This document shows positions 43,563 through 52,826 of a DNA stretch of 64,000 bases, piece by piece. The stretch lies in the NCBI GenBank assembly GCA_963816985.1, contig CAWFMF010000004.1:4588001-4652000 (forward strand), written 5' to 3'. Made by a program: the position numbers and the translations under genes. The stretch's first letter is position 1; each line of letters starts with the position of its first letter. The notes beneath the pieces were generated by a model that was not told where the DNA came from, ran no database searches, and saw nothing but the letters and a program-made list of their open reading frames with translations. This stretch comes from JAIVJM01 sp963816985 (GTDB lineage Bacteria; Acidobacteriota; Blastocatellia; Pyrinomonadales; Pyrinomonadaceae).

Positions 43563-43894
43563 CCGGCAACCGCTTCTGCCCTCTAAGCCTTTAATTCTCA
43601 TTAACTTACCGCCACAGAACGGTTCCCTTCCGGGACTCCGAACGGCCCGCCGCCGCGCCCCGAAAATTTTTCTAGCCAAACCCCTCCATTTTGTGTAAAA
43701 TCCCCGTTTTCCAGACGCCTACTTATTCTCGCTGGGTGTGGGCTTGAAGACGAGCCGGGGCTGTTTTGCGTAAGATTTCTGGAGATTGCAATCATTTCGC
43801 ATCCCAGAGATTGTCGGTTGCATCTAAATTACACGTGATGAAAGAGCCTTCTGATCATTTTGCTGAAGGCCGGAAAAATAAGGAGCTGACGACA

Positions 43895-44137
43895 GTGATT
43901 GCCATCGAGACCTATCCGCTCTCCGAGCGACTGAAGATGATTGACCATATCCAGGCGCGCCGCTACTCGAAGCTGGCCGGGCCTTCCCTCGACATCGCCA
44001 CCGAGGGCATCATCCGCCACCTGCGCGCGTGCGACCGCATGGACGTGAATCCGGATGTCGCGGCTGTCCGCGAAATCATTGACGACGCCTTGAACGGTCG
44101 GCGCGTCTTCGCCGAGACCTTCAACAACGCCGCCTAG
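43895..44137 (+). CDS. Small protein of unknown function
   Basis: 80 residues if GTG 43895 is the start; it follows AAGGAG by ten bases, so I prefer it to ATG 43838, which has no ribosome binding site and would add 19 residues. The sequence (TYPLSERLKMIDHIQARRYS, EGIIRHLRACDRMDVNPDVA, REIIDDALNGRRVFAETFNN) is soluble and helical, with no known motif. It is isolated between terminators and therefore has its own transcript. I do not recognise the family. Confidence 0.6.
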   Translation: MIAIETYPLSERLKMIDHIQARRYSKLAGPSLDIATEGIIRHLRACDRMDVNPDVAAVREIIDDALNGRRVFAETFNNAA

Positions 44138-44164
44138 AATCAAGAACCTTTCTCGACGAACGAC

Positions 44165-44200
44165 AAGACCGCCAGCCTCAGCCGAGGTGGCGGTCTTTTT
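44165..44200 (+). terminator. Rho-independent terminator of the small gene
   Basis: AAGACCGCCA pairs with TGGCGGTCTT around an inner CCTC/GAGG helix, ending in a five-T run. It lies 28 nt after the small gene stop. Confidence 0.9.
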
Positions 44201-44233
44201 GCTGCCCGGCGGTCGTCCGCCACGAACGGTCTT

Positions 44234-44785
44234 TCAACGCGCGAGGCGCAAGTGAAACTGCATGACGGCGAGCAGACTCAAGGCGTCCGTGATTTCCCCC
44301 GTCAGGGCCATGCGGAGAGCTTCCTGAATTTTCACGCGGCGAACCTTAATCTGCTCGGTTCCTTCGGGGCGCTGCTCGCCCTGCGTGAGCCCGGTGGCGA
44401 GATACCAGACGGCGTACTCGTCCGTCGCCGAATTCGAGAGATGCGCCTCGCCCAACTTCTCCCAGCGGCTCGCACGGAGGCCCGTCTCCTCCTCCAATTC
44501 CCTGCGCGCCGCGTCCAGAGGGTCTTCGCCTTCCGGGCATCCGCCTTCGGGAATCTCCCAAGAGTAACGATCGAGCGTGTAGCGATACTGACCGACTAAA
44601 TACAACTCGTCGCCTTCGACCGCCAGCACGCCGACCGCGATGTTCTTGAAGTGGACGACGCCGTAAATGCCCGGCTCCCCGTCGGGCCGCAAGACCTCAT
44701 CTTCGCGCACGCGAATCCAGTCGTTCTCGTAGACCTCCCGCGAAGAAGTCTTCCGCCACGGGTTGTCGGTCTCTTCTTCGCGCAT
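44234..44785 (-). CDS. Nudix hydrolase (ADP-ribose pyrophosphatase-like)
   Basis: 183 residues. A complete Nudix box is present: GGCPEGEDPLDAARREL followed by EEETGL, matching G-x5-E-x7-R-E-x2-E-E-x-G. The N-terminal IYGVVHFKNIAVGVLAVEGD and the YRYTLDRYSWEIPEG strand are those of the ADP-ribose/NDP-sugar pyrophosphatase subgroup. It needs Mg2+ or Mn2+. It starts three bases after the stop of the AI-2E transporter gene, so the two are co-transcribed. Confidence 0.92.
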   Translation of the reverse strand: MREEETDNPWRKTSSREVYENDWIRVREDEVLRPDGEPGIYGVVHFKNIAVGVLAVEGDELYLVGQYRYTLDRYSWEIPEGGCPEGEDPLDAARRELEEETGLRASRWEKLGEAHLSNSATDEYAVWYLATGLTQGEQRPEGTEQIKVRRVKIQEALRMALTGEITDALSLLAVMQFHLRLAR

Positions 44786-44788
44786 GGC

Positions 44789-45925
44789 TCAAGCGCCCCC
44801 TTCGGGGACGGTGCGCAAATCCTCCTGCTCTTCGGCGAGCGTGTCGCTCTGGCCCGCCACGGGCGGGCGTCCGTCGGAATGTCTGAGGATGTCGAGCAGC
44901 GCCATCGTGATGGCGACGACCACCGGGCCGAGGACGAGGCCGAGGACGCCGAAGACCTGTAAGCCTCCGAGGACGGAGAAGAAGATGAGCAGCTCGTGCA
45001 GGCGAGTCTTCTCGCCGACCAGCTTGGGACGGAGGAAGTTGTCTATCGAGCCGATGACGAGCACGCCGATGAGCGTCAGGGCGATGGCCTTGCCGACGTG
45101 GCCCGTGAGCGCGAGGTAAATTGCCGCCGGCCCCCAGACGACGAAGGCCCCGGCCATCGGAATCATCGAGAAGAAGATCATCACCACGCCCCACAGGAGC
45201 GGCGAGGGCAGGCCGAGCGCCCAGAAGGCGACGCCGCCGAGCGTCCCCTGAATGGTAGCGATGACGAGCACGCCGTAGACGCTCGCGCTGATGACCTCGC
45301 GCGTCCGCTCCAGAATCTCCCTCGACTTGCCTTCTTCCAGCGGCAGCATGTTGCGTAGCGCCGCCCGCATCCGCTCGCCGTCGCGGAACATGTAGTACAT
45401 GGTGAAGATGACGAAGAAGACCTCGACCACGACCCCGACCGCGCCGCCGACGAAGCCGAGCGTCCGGCCCGCGATCATGCTCCCGAAGCTCTTCACGCGG
45501 TCGGCGAAGAACTGGCCGGAGCGCAACTGCTCGACATCCACGTACTGTCCGAGCCAGCCGAGCGCCTTCCCCATGACCGGAGACTGCGGGTCGAGGAAGC
45601 TCTGGATGTTGCCTTGAAGATTATCCGCGAAGCCCTTCAACTCCCTGACGATGGCGAAGGTGATGAGCGTCAGCGGCACAAGGATAGCGACGATGACGAT
45701 GAGGCACGAGAGCACCGCCGCCCATCCGGGGCTCTTCACGCGCCGCAGGATGCGCGTGTGCACCGGGTAAAAGACGATGACGAGCACGACGGCCCAGAGC
45801 AGGACCTCGATGAAGGGCTGGAGCATCGTCCAGCAGAGGTAGAGCGCGGCCACGGTCGCCGCCAGCAAAGCGATCCAGCGCACCTGCCGGTGCCTCGATG
45901 TCCCCGTCTCGTTCATAGTTTTCAT
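44789..45925 (-). CDS. AI-2E family transporter (PerM/TqsA type membrane protein)
   Basis: 378 residues with about eight membrane helices: two near the N-terminus (WIALLAATVAALYLCWTMLQ, VLLWAVVLVIVFYPVHTRIL), a central cluster (VGVVVEVFFVIFTMYYMFRD), then VLVIATIQGTLGGVAFWALG and a C-terminal group ending GLVLGPVVVAITMALLDILR. This family was named for autoinducer-2 export but includes Na+/H+ and other exporters, so the substrate is open. ATG 45925 is preferred over extension to 46006. Confidence 0.88.
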   Translation of the reverse strand: MKTMNETGTSRHRQVRWIALLAATVAALYLCWTMLQPFIEVLLWAVVLVIVFYPVHTRILRRVKSPGWAAVLSCLIVIVAILVPLTLITFAIVRELKGFADNLQGNIQSFLDPQSPVMGKALGWLGQYVDVEQLRSGQFFADRVKSFGSMIAGRTLGFVGGAVGVVVEVFFVIFTMYYMFRDGERMRAALRNMLPLEEGKSREILERTREVISASVYGVLVIATIQGTLGGVAFWALGLPSPLLWGVVMIFFSMIPMAGAFVVWGPAAIYLALTGHVGKAIALTLIGVLVIGSIDNFLRPKLVGEKTRLHELLIFFSVLGGLQVFGVLGLVLGPVVVAITMALLDILRHSDGRPPVAGQSDTLAEEQEDLRTVPEGGA

Positions 45926-46055
45926 GGCGGTTGCGGCCCGTCCCGCATGAGTGTTCGGGCGTTGAAAATCAAGGCCGTCCGGGGCCGGGAGCCTCGGACG
46001 GGGCACGGTTGACGGATGCGGTCAGCCGCATGTTAACATCCCCCTGCTTCGACGC

Positions 46056-46128
46056 GCTCCCGTAGCTCAGTGGATAGAGCATCTGCCTTCTAAGCAGAGG
46101 GCCGCTGGTTCGAGTCCAGCCGGGGGCA
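46056..46128 (+). tRNA. tRNA-Arg (anticodon TCT)
   Basis: Acceptor GCTCCCG pairs with CGGGGGC (one G-T pair), the D arm is GCTCAGTGGATAGAGC, the anticodon arm TCTGC-CTTCTAA-GCAGA gives anticodon TCT, and the T arm is GCTGGTTCGAGTCCAGC. No CCA is encoded. Confidence 0.95.
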
Positions 46129-46236
46129 TTCAGTCCTCAAGTAGTTGCCCCATCTTATCGCCCGCGCGGACTTGTCAGAGGTCGTGGTGCTTCGCTACTA
46201 TATGCCTTCGGTCGGCGACCGTCACCAGTTTTTGCG

Positions 46237-46310
46237 GCGGCTATAGTTCAGTAGGTTAGAACGCTTGATTGTGGATCAAGAGGTCGTGGGTTCGAGCCCC
46301 ACTAGCCGCC
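46237..46310 (+). tRNA. tRNA-His (anticodon GTG)
   Basis: Acceptor GCGGCTA pairs with TAGCCGC. The anticodon loop TTGTGGA, enclosed by CTTGA/TCAAG, gives GTG. The T arm is GTGGGTTCGAGCCCCAC. A G precedes position 1 at 46236 and the discriminator is C, as expected for His tRNA. Confidence 0.95.
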
Positions 46311-46393
46311 TCCCTTCCTTTACGACACCCACGGACTTTCCCTTTAAAGACTAAGACGGTTTTGAGCGACTGATTTTAGCATCAGTTGTTCGA

Positions 46394-46470
46394 CGTTAAG
46401 AGGCGGCCTCCGACCGCCGTCTCAATCCATGACGAGAATTGAGACGGCGATCGGAGACCGCCTCTTAACG
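46394..46470. repeat. Long inverted repeat (33-bp arms, two mismatches)
   Basis: Arms 46394-46426 and 46438-46470 pair with two mismatches and an 11-nt loop; the sequence is of the CGTTAAGAGGCGG type. Both mismatches become G-U pairs on the minus-strand transcript, so it is better conserved as RNA in that direction. It lies between tRNA-His and the convergent TonB receptor gene. Confidence 0.85.
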
Positions 46471-46500
46471 GAAGCCCGGTAAGCCCAACCGGCAACGGCT

Positions 46501-49281
46501 CTAGAATTTGTAGCGGTAGCGCGCCGTCACGCCGCGGCCCGCGCCGTCAACGCCCCAACTGATGCCGCGGTACTGTTTGTCGGCGATGTTCTCGAAATCA
46601 ATGAAGACCTCGGAGCGTTCGCCGAAGCGAATCGCGCCGCGCAGGCCGAACAGCCCGTAGCCGGGGAGCGCGTTGAAGAGCGGGACGGTCGTGTCGTTGT
46701 TGACGACGGTCACGCCGTTGATGGTCGCGCCGATGGGGAGGAGCCGGTTCTGCACCTGCGCTAAGGTCTCGCCGGTGGAGATGAGCAGGCCGCCGGCAGA
46801 CCCGCAGCCCGTCGTCCCCGGAGAGGTGACGCCGCGCACGCACGCGCCCCTTCGGAAGAAGTTCTGGATTTGAGCGCGCGAGCGCGCCGCGCCGGTGCGT
46901 CGGTCGGCGAGGTCGAGCGACGAGAGGCGGTTCTGTCTCCCGGCGAGAGTCGAATACGCCTCGACGTAGAAGCGCGAAGTGTTGCGCGGCTGGTAGCGCA
47001 GGGAGACGAAGCCCGTGGCGGGCGGGACGCCGCCCTCGACGTTGGGCGGGAGGCCGTTCAAGAGGCTGTAGGCGCGGATGTACGTGAAGTTGCCGGTCGC
47101 GCTGAAGTCTCGGCTCAAGGTAGCTTCCGTGTTGAACTCGACGCCGTTGAAGCGCGCGTCGTCGAAGTTGACGCGGACGAGGACAGGGCTCGTGGCGGCG
47201 GCGACGAAGACGAGCCCGTTGGCGTTCTGTCTGATGATCTGGTCGCTGCCGAGGAACTGGCCGACCGCACCGGGCGGCAGGACGAGCGCCTGATCGAAGT
47301 ACACGTCTTTGAGCTTGTTCGTGAAGCCCGTCAGCTCCGCGCGGAGGCGCGGGTGTGTGTAGCGGAAGCTGATGTCGAAGCTGTCGCTCTTCTCCGGGCC
47401 GAGGCGCGTGACGGGGATGCCGGTCGAGACGGCGTCGGCCCCGGCGGTCGTGCCGATGGAGCCGCCGAGCGCGGCGGCGGTCGCGGCGTCAACCTCGAAG
47501 CCGGTGCCGACGAGGCCGATGATGCCGAGGTCGGTCGTGTTCGGGGCGCGGAAGCCGCGCGTGTACTTGCCCGCGATGTCGAAGCCGCCGCCGACGTTCA
47601 AGACCATGCCGATGCGGCCCGAAAAGGCGTCGAAGCGTGCGCTGTCGTCGGGGAAGAGCGGTCGCCCGCCCGCGCCCAAGGGGGCGTTCGCCGCTTCCGA
47701 TTTGTAAGACGCGACGCTGTAGCGCAGCGCGCCGCTCAGGCGCAGGCGGTCGGGGATGACCGTGAACACGTCCTGCACGAAGACGCCGGAGGAGAGGTAG
47801 CGCGCGCCGTCCGGGACGCGCGGGCGCGAGGCCGTCGTCAACCCGGTCGAGGGCTCGAAGGTGAAGGCCGGGGTGGCGATCTTATCCCGGTACACGTCGG
47901 CACCGAACGTCAGCGTGTTGACTTCACCGATTCGCTTGTCAACGTAGAAGTTGAAGCCGAAGACGCTGGTGCGCTCGTGCTGGTTGGTGATCGCCCCGAC
48001 GGGATTTCCCTGCCCGCCCTGATTGATACGCTCCTCGCGCTGCGCGTTGTAAGAGAAGGTGAACTGCGCGTTGTCGAAGAAGCCGAGATTCTGTTTGACG
48101 AGACGGGCGTAGAAGAGGTCGGTCACGAGGTTGCGGAGGTCGGCGATGAGGTTGCCGTCGCCGCCCGCGAGTTGGTCGTAGCGGCGTCCGCCGTCCTGAT
48201 GGTTACGTGCGTAACTGAAGAGCAGTTGCGTCGTGTCGTCGAGGTTGAAGTTGGTGCGCACGAGACCGCCGTACTGCGTGAAGGCCGTGTCGGGCAGTCG
48301 CTCGCCGAGAATGTCGGAAGGGATGCCGAGGAAGCGCGTCACCGCCGCGTGTCCGTCGATACCGCCGCCGGGGCGGAGACGGTTGATGCGGCGGGCGTTG
48401 ATGTTCGCCAGCAGGCCATACGTCTTTGTGCCGTATGTCAGGAGGGTGTTGCCGCCGAAGCCGTTGGTCGCGGAGGTGTAGAAGACGTTCGTGTTGCCGT
48501 GCCACTCGCCGTCGCCGCCGCCGTAGGCGGGCGCGCGCGAGATGAAGTTGACGACGCCGCCGAGCACGTCCGAGCCGTACTGCGAGCTGTTGGGGCCGCG
48601 CAGGATTTCGACCGCCCCAAGGCTCGAAGGCTCGATGAGGCTGAAGAAAGTCCCGACGCCGCCGCGCTGCGCGCTCGTCGTGTAGCGCACGCCGTCAACG
48701 TAGACGGCGACGTTTCTTCCCGTGAGCCCGCGCACGAAGACGGCGCTCAACGAAGGACTCGTGCGCTGGAGGTTGACTCCCGGTTCTTCGTCAACCACCT
48801 GCGCGACGACTTCGGTCGCGCGCTCGATGACCTTCTCTTCCTCGATGATGTTGATGGGCTGCGCGGTGTTCCGCGCTTCGCCGACCTGCCCGGCCTCCGC
48901 CGTCACCGTCACCTGCTCGCTCAACTGACTGACCTGCATCACGATGCTCAGTCCCACCGAGCCGCCCCCGTTCACTTGAACCGCCACCCGCTGGCGGCTG
49001 AAATCCTTTCTGGACACCGTGGCCGCGTAGGAGCCGGGCGGGACATCCGTGAATTCAAAGCGCCCCTCCGCGTCCGTCCTCGTCTGGCTCAAGACGGCCT
49101 GCTGCGCGTTGACGAGCGACACTTCCGCGTCAGCGACGACCGCGCCCGAAGCGTCTTTGACGACGCCGTTGATACTGCCGCGCGAGTTCTGGGACTGTTG
49201 CGCCCGCGCGACGCCGAGGAAAGGCGCGAGGAAAAGCATTAAAGCGAGCGTGCCCGCAAGAGCGGTGAAATGTCTTCTCAT
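46501..49281 (-). CDS. TonB-dependent outer-membrane receptor
   Basis: 926 residues. A signal peptide (about residues 1-27) is followed by a carboxypeptidase-regulatory-like domain (GSINGVVKDASGAVVADAEV ... GRFEFTDVPPGSYAATV). The plug follows with SPSLSAVFVRGLTGRNVAVY and ILRGPNSSQYGSDVLGGVVN, and the beta-barrel ends with the aromatic C-terminus YRYKF. Such receptors import siderophores, vitamins or glycans using TonB energy. The substrate is not visible. ATG 49281 is chosen so that the signal peptide is at the N-terminus. A BlaI/M56 pair is encoded just upstream in the same direction. Confidence 0.93.
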   Translation of the reverse strand: MRRHFTALAGTLALMLFLAPFLGVARAQQSQNSRGSINGVVKDASGAVVADAEVSLVNAQQAVLSQTRTDAEGRFEFTDVPPGSYAATVSRKDFSRQRVAVQVNGGGSVGLSIVMQVSQLSEQVTVTAEAGQVGEARNTAQPINIIEEEKVIERATEVVAQVVDEEPGVNLQRTSPSLSAVFVRGLTGRNVAVYVDGVRYTTSAQRGGVGTFFSLIEPSSLGAVEILRGPNSSQYGSDVLGGVVNFISRAPAYGGGDGEWHGNTNVFYTSATNGFGGNTLLTYGTKTYGLLANINARRINRLRPGGGIDGHAAVTRFLGIPSDILGERLPDTAFTQYGGLVRTNFNLDDTTQLLFSYARNHQDGGRRYDQLAGGDGNLIADLRNLVTDLFYARLVKQNLGFFDNAQFTFSYNAQREERINQGGQGNPVGAITNQHERTSVFGFNFYVDKRIGEVNTLTFGADVYRDKIATPAFTFEPSTGLTTASRPRVPDGARYLSSGVFVQDVFTVIPDRLRLSGALRYSVASYKSEAANAPLGAGGRPLFPDDSARFDAFSGRIGMVLNVGGGFDIAGKYTRGFRAPNTTDLGIIGLVGTGFEVDAATAAALGGSIGTTAGADAVSTGIPVTRLGPEKSDSFDISFRYTHPRLRAELTGFTNKLKDVYFDQALVLPPGAVGQFLGSDQIIRQNANGLVFVAAATSPVLVRVNFDDARFNGVEFNTEATLSRDFSATGNFTYIRAYSLLNGLPPNVEGGVPPATGFVSLRYQPRNTSRFYVEAYSTLAGRQNRLSSLDLADRRTGAARSRAQIQNFFRRGACVRGVTSPGTTGCGSAGGLLISTGETLAQVQNRLLPIGATINGVTVVNNDTTVPLFNALPGYGLFGLRGAIRFGERSEVFIDFENIADKQYRGISWGVDGAGRGVTARYRYKF

Positions 49282-49346
49282 AATTTCGGTTGTTCTTATC
49301 GTCCGATTTGGGGAGTTTCCGTGAAGGGTGAGCTTACACGAGACGG

Positions 49347-49374
49347 CCAACTACTACCACACTTCGTAGTTTGG
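49347..49374. promoter_or_regulatory. Dyad symmetric site upstream of the TonB receptor, possible BlaI operator
   Basis: CCAACTAC and GTAGTTTGG form an interrupted palindrome around TACCACACTTC. BlaI/MecI regulators bind short dyads with TAC/GTA cores, and a BlaI-type gene lies upstream. I find no second copy before the regulator gene itself, so the assignment is tentative. Confidence 0.35.
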
Positions 49375-49417
49375 AGGGACGACCCGTTATCTGTCAGGTG
49401 TGTAAGACTTCAGTCTC

Positions 49418-50422
49418 TTAGGCGAGCAACTTAACGACCCGCTCGGTGAGGGCATGAATCGTCACTAAGATTTCCCGGTCGGCAGCCGCCACAAGCGCGG
49501 CTGTCAGCAGAAGGAGTGTCGCCGGTGTGAACGCTTTCGAGAATGAGGATGCTCGTTTCGCGGGCGACCTTCGGGCGGAGGCCATTTCGGTGAGACGGCG
49601 CACCCTTCCGGCGACGCCGTTATCGGCCCCTTCGAGCAGGAACGCCCCCGCCGGGACGACGCTGCCCGCGCCCTCAGGTATCAGGCGCGCAATCTTGATG
49701 AGCGCGGCGGCCAGATCGAGCGCACCGGCGGCCCCGCCGCGCGCCGCGTATTCGTCCGCCGCACGCTCGGCCTCTTCGGCCCACGCGCGGTCGAGCGCGC
49801 GTCCTGCCCCGACGAAGGGCAGAAGGTCGCGGCAGAAATTCATCACGGCGCGCTTTAACGTGTCGCGCGTAAGGAGGTGGCCCCGCTCGTGCGCGAGCGC
49901 GACCGCCAACTCCTCCGAACTGAGCGAGTCCAAGACCTGTGACGCGACGAAGAGCCTCGGTCGTAACGTCCCGACGACCGCGAGGACGGGTGTCTCGTTG
50001 TTGAGGCGGTAGGCTCTTACTTCCACGCCTTCGATGCTGATGGGCTCGGCGCGTCGCAACCACGCCGCCGTCAGCCGCCTCGTCACCAACCACGAGGCCG
50101 TCGCGCGGTAAGCCGCGTGCGCGACGCAGGAAGCCGAGAGTACGGCGAGTGCGAGCAGCGGAAGGCCCACGGAGTCGGGCGCGGGGTACGGCTCATGGAT
50201 GAGGTAAGCCGGAATCATGAGTGACGCGACGAAGGCCAGCGCGAAGGCCGTTGGGAGGACGCGCAAGCAGAAGAGCATTCGCGCGCGTGTGTGGGCCGCG
50301 CGCCGTCCGGCGTGACTGCGGCGGAGGCCGTGCCACGCGGCGGTGGCGAGCAGCGAGCCGAGGGCGTTGAGCGCGAGGAACGCCGCGAGGGCGAGGCACA
50401 TTGCGAGCGCGTAATACGTCAC
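49418..50422 (-). CDS. M56-family (BlaR1-like) membrane metallopeptidase
   Basis: 334 residues. N-terminal membrane helices (YALAMCLALAAFLALNALGS, FCLRVLPTAFALAFVASLMI, LPLLALAVLSASCVAHAAYR) precede a zinc peptidase domain with AHERGHLLTRDTLKR (HExxH) and a downstream AERAADEYAA. A last helix closes the protein, with almost no extracellular sensor domain. In BlaR1/MecR1 systems this peptidase relays a signal that inactivates BlaI. GTG 50422 overlaps the TGA of the BlaI gene (GTGA), confirming the start and coupling. Confidence 0.88.
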   Translation of the reverse strand: MTYYALAMCLALAAFLALNALGSLLATAAWHGLRRSHAGRRAAHTRARMLFCLRVLPTAFALAFVASLMIPAYLIHEPYPAPDSVGLPLLALAVLSASCVAHAAYRATASWLVTRRLTAAWLRRAEPISIEGVEVRAYRLNNETPVLAVVGTLRPRLFVASQVLDSLSSEELAVALAHERGHLLTRDTLKRAVMNFCRDLLPFVGAGRALDRAWAEEAERAADEYAARGGAAGALDLAAALIKIARLIPEGAGSVVPAGAFLLEGADNGVAGRVRRLTEMASARRSPAKRASSFSKAFTPATLLLLTAALVAAADREILVTIHALTERVVKLLA

Positions 50423-50868
50423 GTCGTCTCCTTCCGCTCCAACTCCTGCTTCTTCATCTTCACGAGGCGTTCGAGTTCGTCGAGCCACTCGCGGTCGTGC
50501 TCGCCGACGGCCTCGACGATGCAGGCCAAAAGCGGCTCCGCCTCGTTGGCGGTGCGGCTGAACAGACCGTCGAGAATGTCTTCGGCGAGCCCGCGCTCGA
50601 ACTCCTCGCGCGTGACGCGCGGCGAATAGAGAAAAGCCCTCCCGCTCTTGCGCCGCGTGACGAGCCCTTTTCTGTAAAGCCGGTCGAGGGTCGTCATGAT
50701 AGTCGTGTACGCCCTGTCTTCGCCGAGGGCTTGGTGGACTTCGCGGACGCTGACCTCGCCGTCGCGCCACGCCAACGCCATCACCTCGCGCTCCAGCTCG
50801 CCCAGCTCTGAAGTCAGAGCCTCGCGCGCGCGCTTGAAACCTCGGAGCGTGAATTCAGGGATTTTCAC
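50419..50868 (-). CDS. BlaI/MecI/CopY-family transcriptional repressor
   Basis: 149 residues. A winged helix is followed by a dimerisation helix region: LTSELGELEREVMALAWRDG, VHQALGEDRAYTTIMTTLDR, LYRKGLVTRRKSGRAFLYSP and REEFERGLAEDILDGLFSRT are all typical. GTG 50868 is the start. It would repress its own operon and possibly the TonB receptor gene downstream. Its signal partner is the overlapping M56 gene. Confidence 0.93.
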   Translation of the reverse strand: MKIPEFTLRGFKRAREALTSELGELEREVMALAWRDGEVSVREVHQALGEDRAYTTIMTTLDRLYRKGLVTRRKSGRAFLYSPRVTREEFERGLAEDILDGLFSRTANEAEPLLACIVEAVGEHDREWLDELERLVKMKKQELERKETT

Positions 50869-51163
50869 GGCGCGGAGTATCCAACACGTCGGCGGGCCGA
50901 GTCAACACGCCGCAAACTCGTGCGCCGCCACAACCGAATTATCATCAGAACGCAATCACGCGCGCCGCGACGTTGGATTATGATGGCGTCGGCGTTGCGG
51001 AGTTGTGGCAGCGCCGCCCCGTTTCGAGGTTCCGGTCGAACGTCAGACTCCCGGCAGCCAACCCACCACGCCTGCCTTCGACAAGACTTGAACGCGACAT
51101 CAACCCGGACGCCGAACGCGCGTGTGCCGCGCGGGTGCGTCGTAATCTGTACGGAGAAGCATC

Positions 51164-51856
51164 ATGCTCAGAATGGGTCGTGGCCCGAAAACCGAACCGG
51201 CGAAGGACGACAGGCAGTCCCCCTCGCACGAAGCCCCGCAGACAACCGCGCCGGCCCCGCAGACGTTCGCGCGACCGCCCGCGCCCTCCGCGCCGTCGCA
51301 AGTCACAACGCCGCCGCCCGCCGCCGCGCAGGCCGAGCGGCCCGCGCCCGCGCGCGCACTGACCGAGAGCGACGCACTCGCGCGCGACATCAAGGAAGGC
51401 ATCGTCGGCGGCTTCGTCGGCAAGAACGCAGACCTCACGGGCGAGGCGAATTTCAAAGGGATGTTGCGCATTGACGGGCGTTTCAGCGGCGCGATCAACT
51501 CCGAGGACGGCACGCTCATCGTCAGCGCGGGCGGCGTCGTCGAGGCGAACGTCGAGGTGGCGACGGCGCGCATCAACGGCACGGTCAACGGCAACATCAA
51601 GGCCACCAAGCGCGTCGAGTTCGGGCGCAACGCGCAAGTCCGAGGCGACATTCAGACGCCTTCGCTCGTCATCGAAGACGGCGCGATTTTCGAGGGCGGT
51701 TGCCGGATGAAGACGACCGTCCAGCCGGAGAAAGTCGAAGCGAAAGCCCGAACGGCTCGTCCGGCGGAGCGTCCGACGGAAGTCGCCGAGACGCCGCTCC
51801 CGCCCGTCGAAGGTGACGGACAAGCTTCGGCCAGCGCGCACAAGGCGGCGGGCTGA
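51164..51856 (+). CDS. Bactofilin-family cytoskeletal protein
   Basis: 230 residues. A Pro/Ala-rich N-terminal tail is followed by the DUF583 beta-helix: GFVGKNADLTGEANFKGMLR, IDGRFSGAINSEDGTLIVSA, GGVVEANVEVATARINGTVN and GNIKATKRVEFGRNAQVRGD. Bactofilins polymerise without nucleotide and scaffold cell-envelope or pilus-related machines. ATG 51164 follows a GGAG site. It is divergent from the BlaI gene. Confidence 0.93.
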   Translation: MLRMGRGPKTEPAKDDRQSPSHEAPQTTAPAPQTFARPPAPSAPSQVTTPPPAAAQAERPAPARALTESDALARDIKEGIVGGFVGKNADLTGEANFKGMLRIDGRFSGAINSEDGTLIVSAGGVVEANVEVATARINGTVNGNIKATKRVEFGRNAQVRGDIQTPSLVIEDGAIFEGGCRMKTTVQPEKVEAKARTARPAERPTEVAETPLPPVEGDGQASASAHKAAG

Positions 51857-52135
51857 AGTCATGTTTCCGGCCCGATTCCCGCTCCGGGCGAAGGGTCTGG
51901 AAATATTTTTCGTTTGGTGTTAGTCTGCCTTACGTCTGAGGGGCCGCGCTTCCCCGCTGCGCTCGCCCGGACGTTTTCGACTTGCCCTTCTTTGCACCGA
52001 CTTTAATCAAAGAGATGCTCCGGCGCTCCGACTTTCAACGAAAGCCTTCCGCAGGTCTGCCGACGGCGGGACTTTCTTCAGCCCCGCGTGGCCTCATTTC
52101 AGAAGTCTTGATTTCTTCTCCCCAGAGGAACCCCC

Positions 52136-52720
52136 ATGAGACTCAGTTCCCGACTCTTCCTGTCCATTCTCCTCCTGTTCGTGCTCTCCACGCACGCGAT
52201 TTCGCAGAAGAGATTCTGCCCCGTCCCGCCGCCATCGCCCTTTAAGCACAGCGGGCGCATCGTCACCAGCTTCGACCGCTCGTCGGGCGGGATGCGCACG
52301 ACGCTCGAACACCCGCGCTCGCTCGGCAAGGGCGCGGAGGAGCTTTACCTCGTCGCTTCCTTCGTCCACCGAGACCCGCGCCGCTCCGTGACGCCCACGG
52401 TCGAGTTGGTCTTGGTCTCCTCCTCTCCGGTCACGCGCTACCGCGACGCGCACGACCTCGTCTTCTTCTGCGACGGCCAGCAGCGCGCCTTCAACCAGAA
52501 GTCGAGCTACAAGTCGCAGGCGGGAGAGGGCGGCGTGGCGGTCGAAGCGACGAGAATCAACCTCCCTTACGCCGACGTGGTTTCGCTGACGCGCTCGCGC
52601 AAGGTTTCCGCGCGGCTCGGCTCGACCGACGTCGAGTTCACCAACAACCACCTTGAAGCCCTGCGCGAGCTGGTGAGCCTCATGGCTCCCTCGCCGGGCC
52701 GTTGGGGCGCTGAAGATTAG
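52136..52720 (+). CDS. Secreted protein of unknown function
   Basis: 194 residues. A clean signal peptide (RLSSRLFLSILLLFVLSTHA) is followed by a mature region with one Cys pair candidate (FCPVPPPSP and FFCDGQQ). It has no motif I recognise. It has an AGAGGAA site before ATG 52136 and is monocistronic, ending at a very long hairpin. The 280 bp on its 5' side contain nothing I can name. Confidence 0.75.
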   Translation: MRLSSRLFLSILLLFVLSTHAISQKRFCPVPPPSPFKHSGRIVTSFDRSSGGMRTTLEHPRSLGKGAEELYLVASFVHRDPRRSVTPTVELVLVSSSPVTRYRDAHDLVFFCDGQQRAFNQKSSYKSQAGEGGVAVEATRINLPYADVVSLTRSRKVSARLGSTDVEFTNNHLEALRELVSLMAPSPGRWGAED

Positions 52721-52745
52721 AGAGAGCTTCGGCGTCACTCTCATC

Positions 52746-52824
52746 AAACAGAACCGCGAGCGGTAGCGAGCGGGTTGGGTGTCATTAACACCCAACCCGC
52801 TCGCTACCGCTCGCGGTTCTGTTT
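52746..52824. repeat. Long perfect inverted repeat (37-bp arms), family A copy 1
   Basis: Arms 52746-52782 and 52788-52824 are exact reverse complements with a five-base loop. The core CCGCGAGCGGTAGCGAGCGG recurs at 61151-61227. It lies between two convergent genes and would act as a bidirectional terminator or an RNA-stability hairpin. Confidence 0.92.
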
Positions 52825-52826
52825 TG

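Noticed and set aside
46870..49242. A 790-codon open frame on the plus strand antisense to the TonB receptor
   Set aside because: It is Arg/Ala/Val/Glu-rich with no domain pattern, has no ribosome binding site, and mirrors the codon structure of the receptor gene; a GC-rich shadow.
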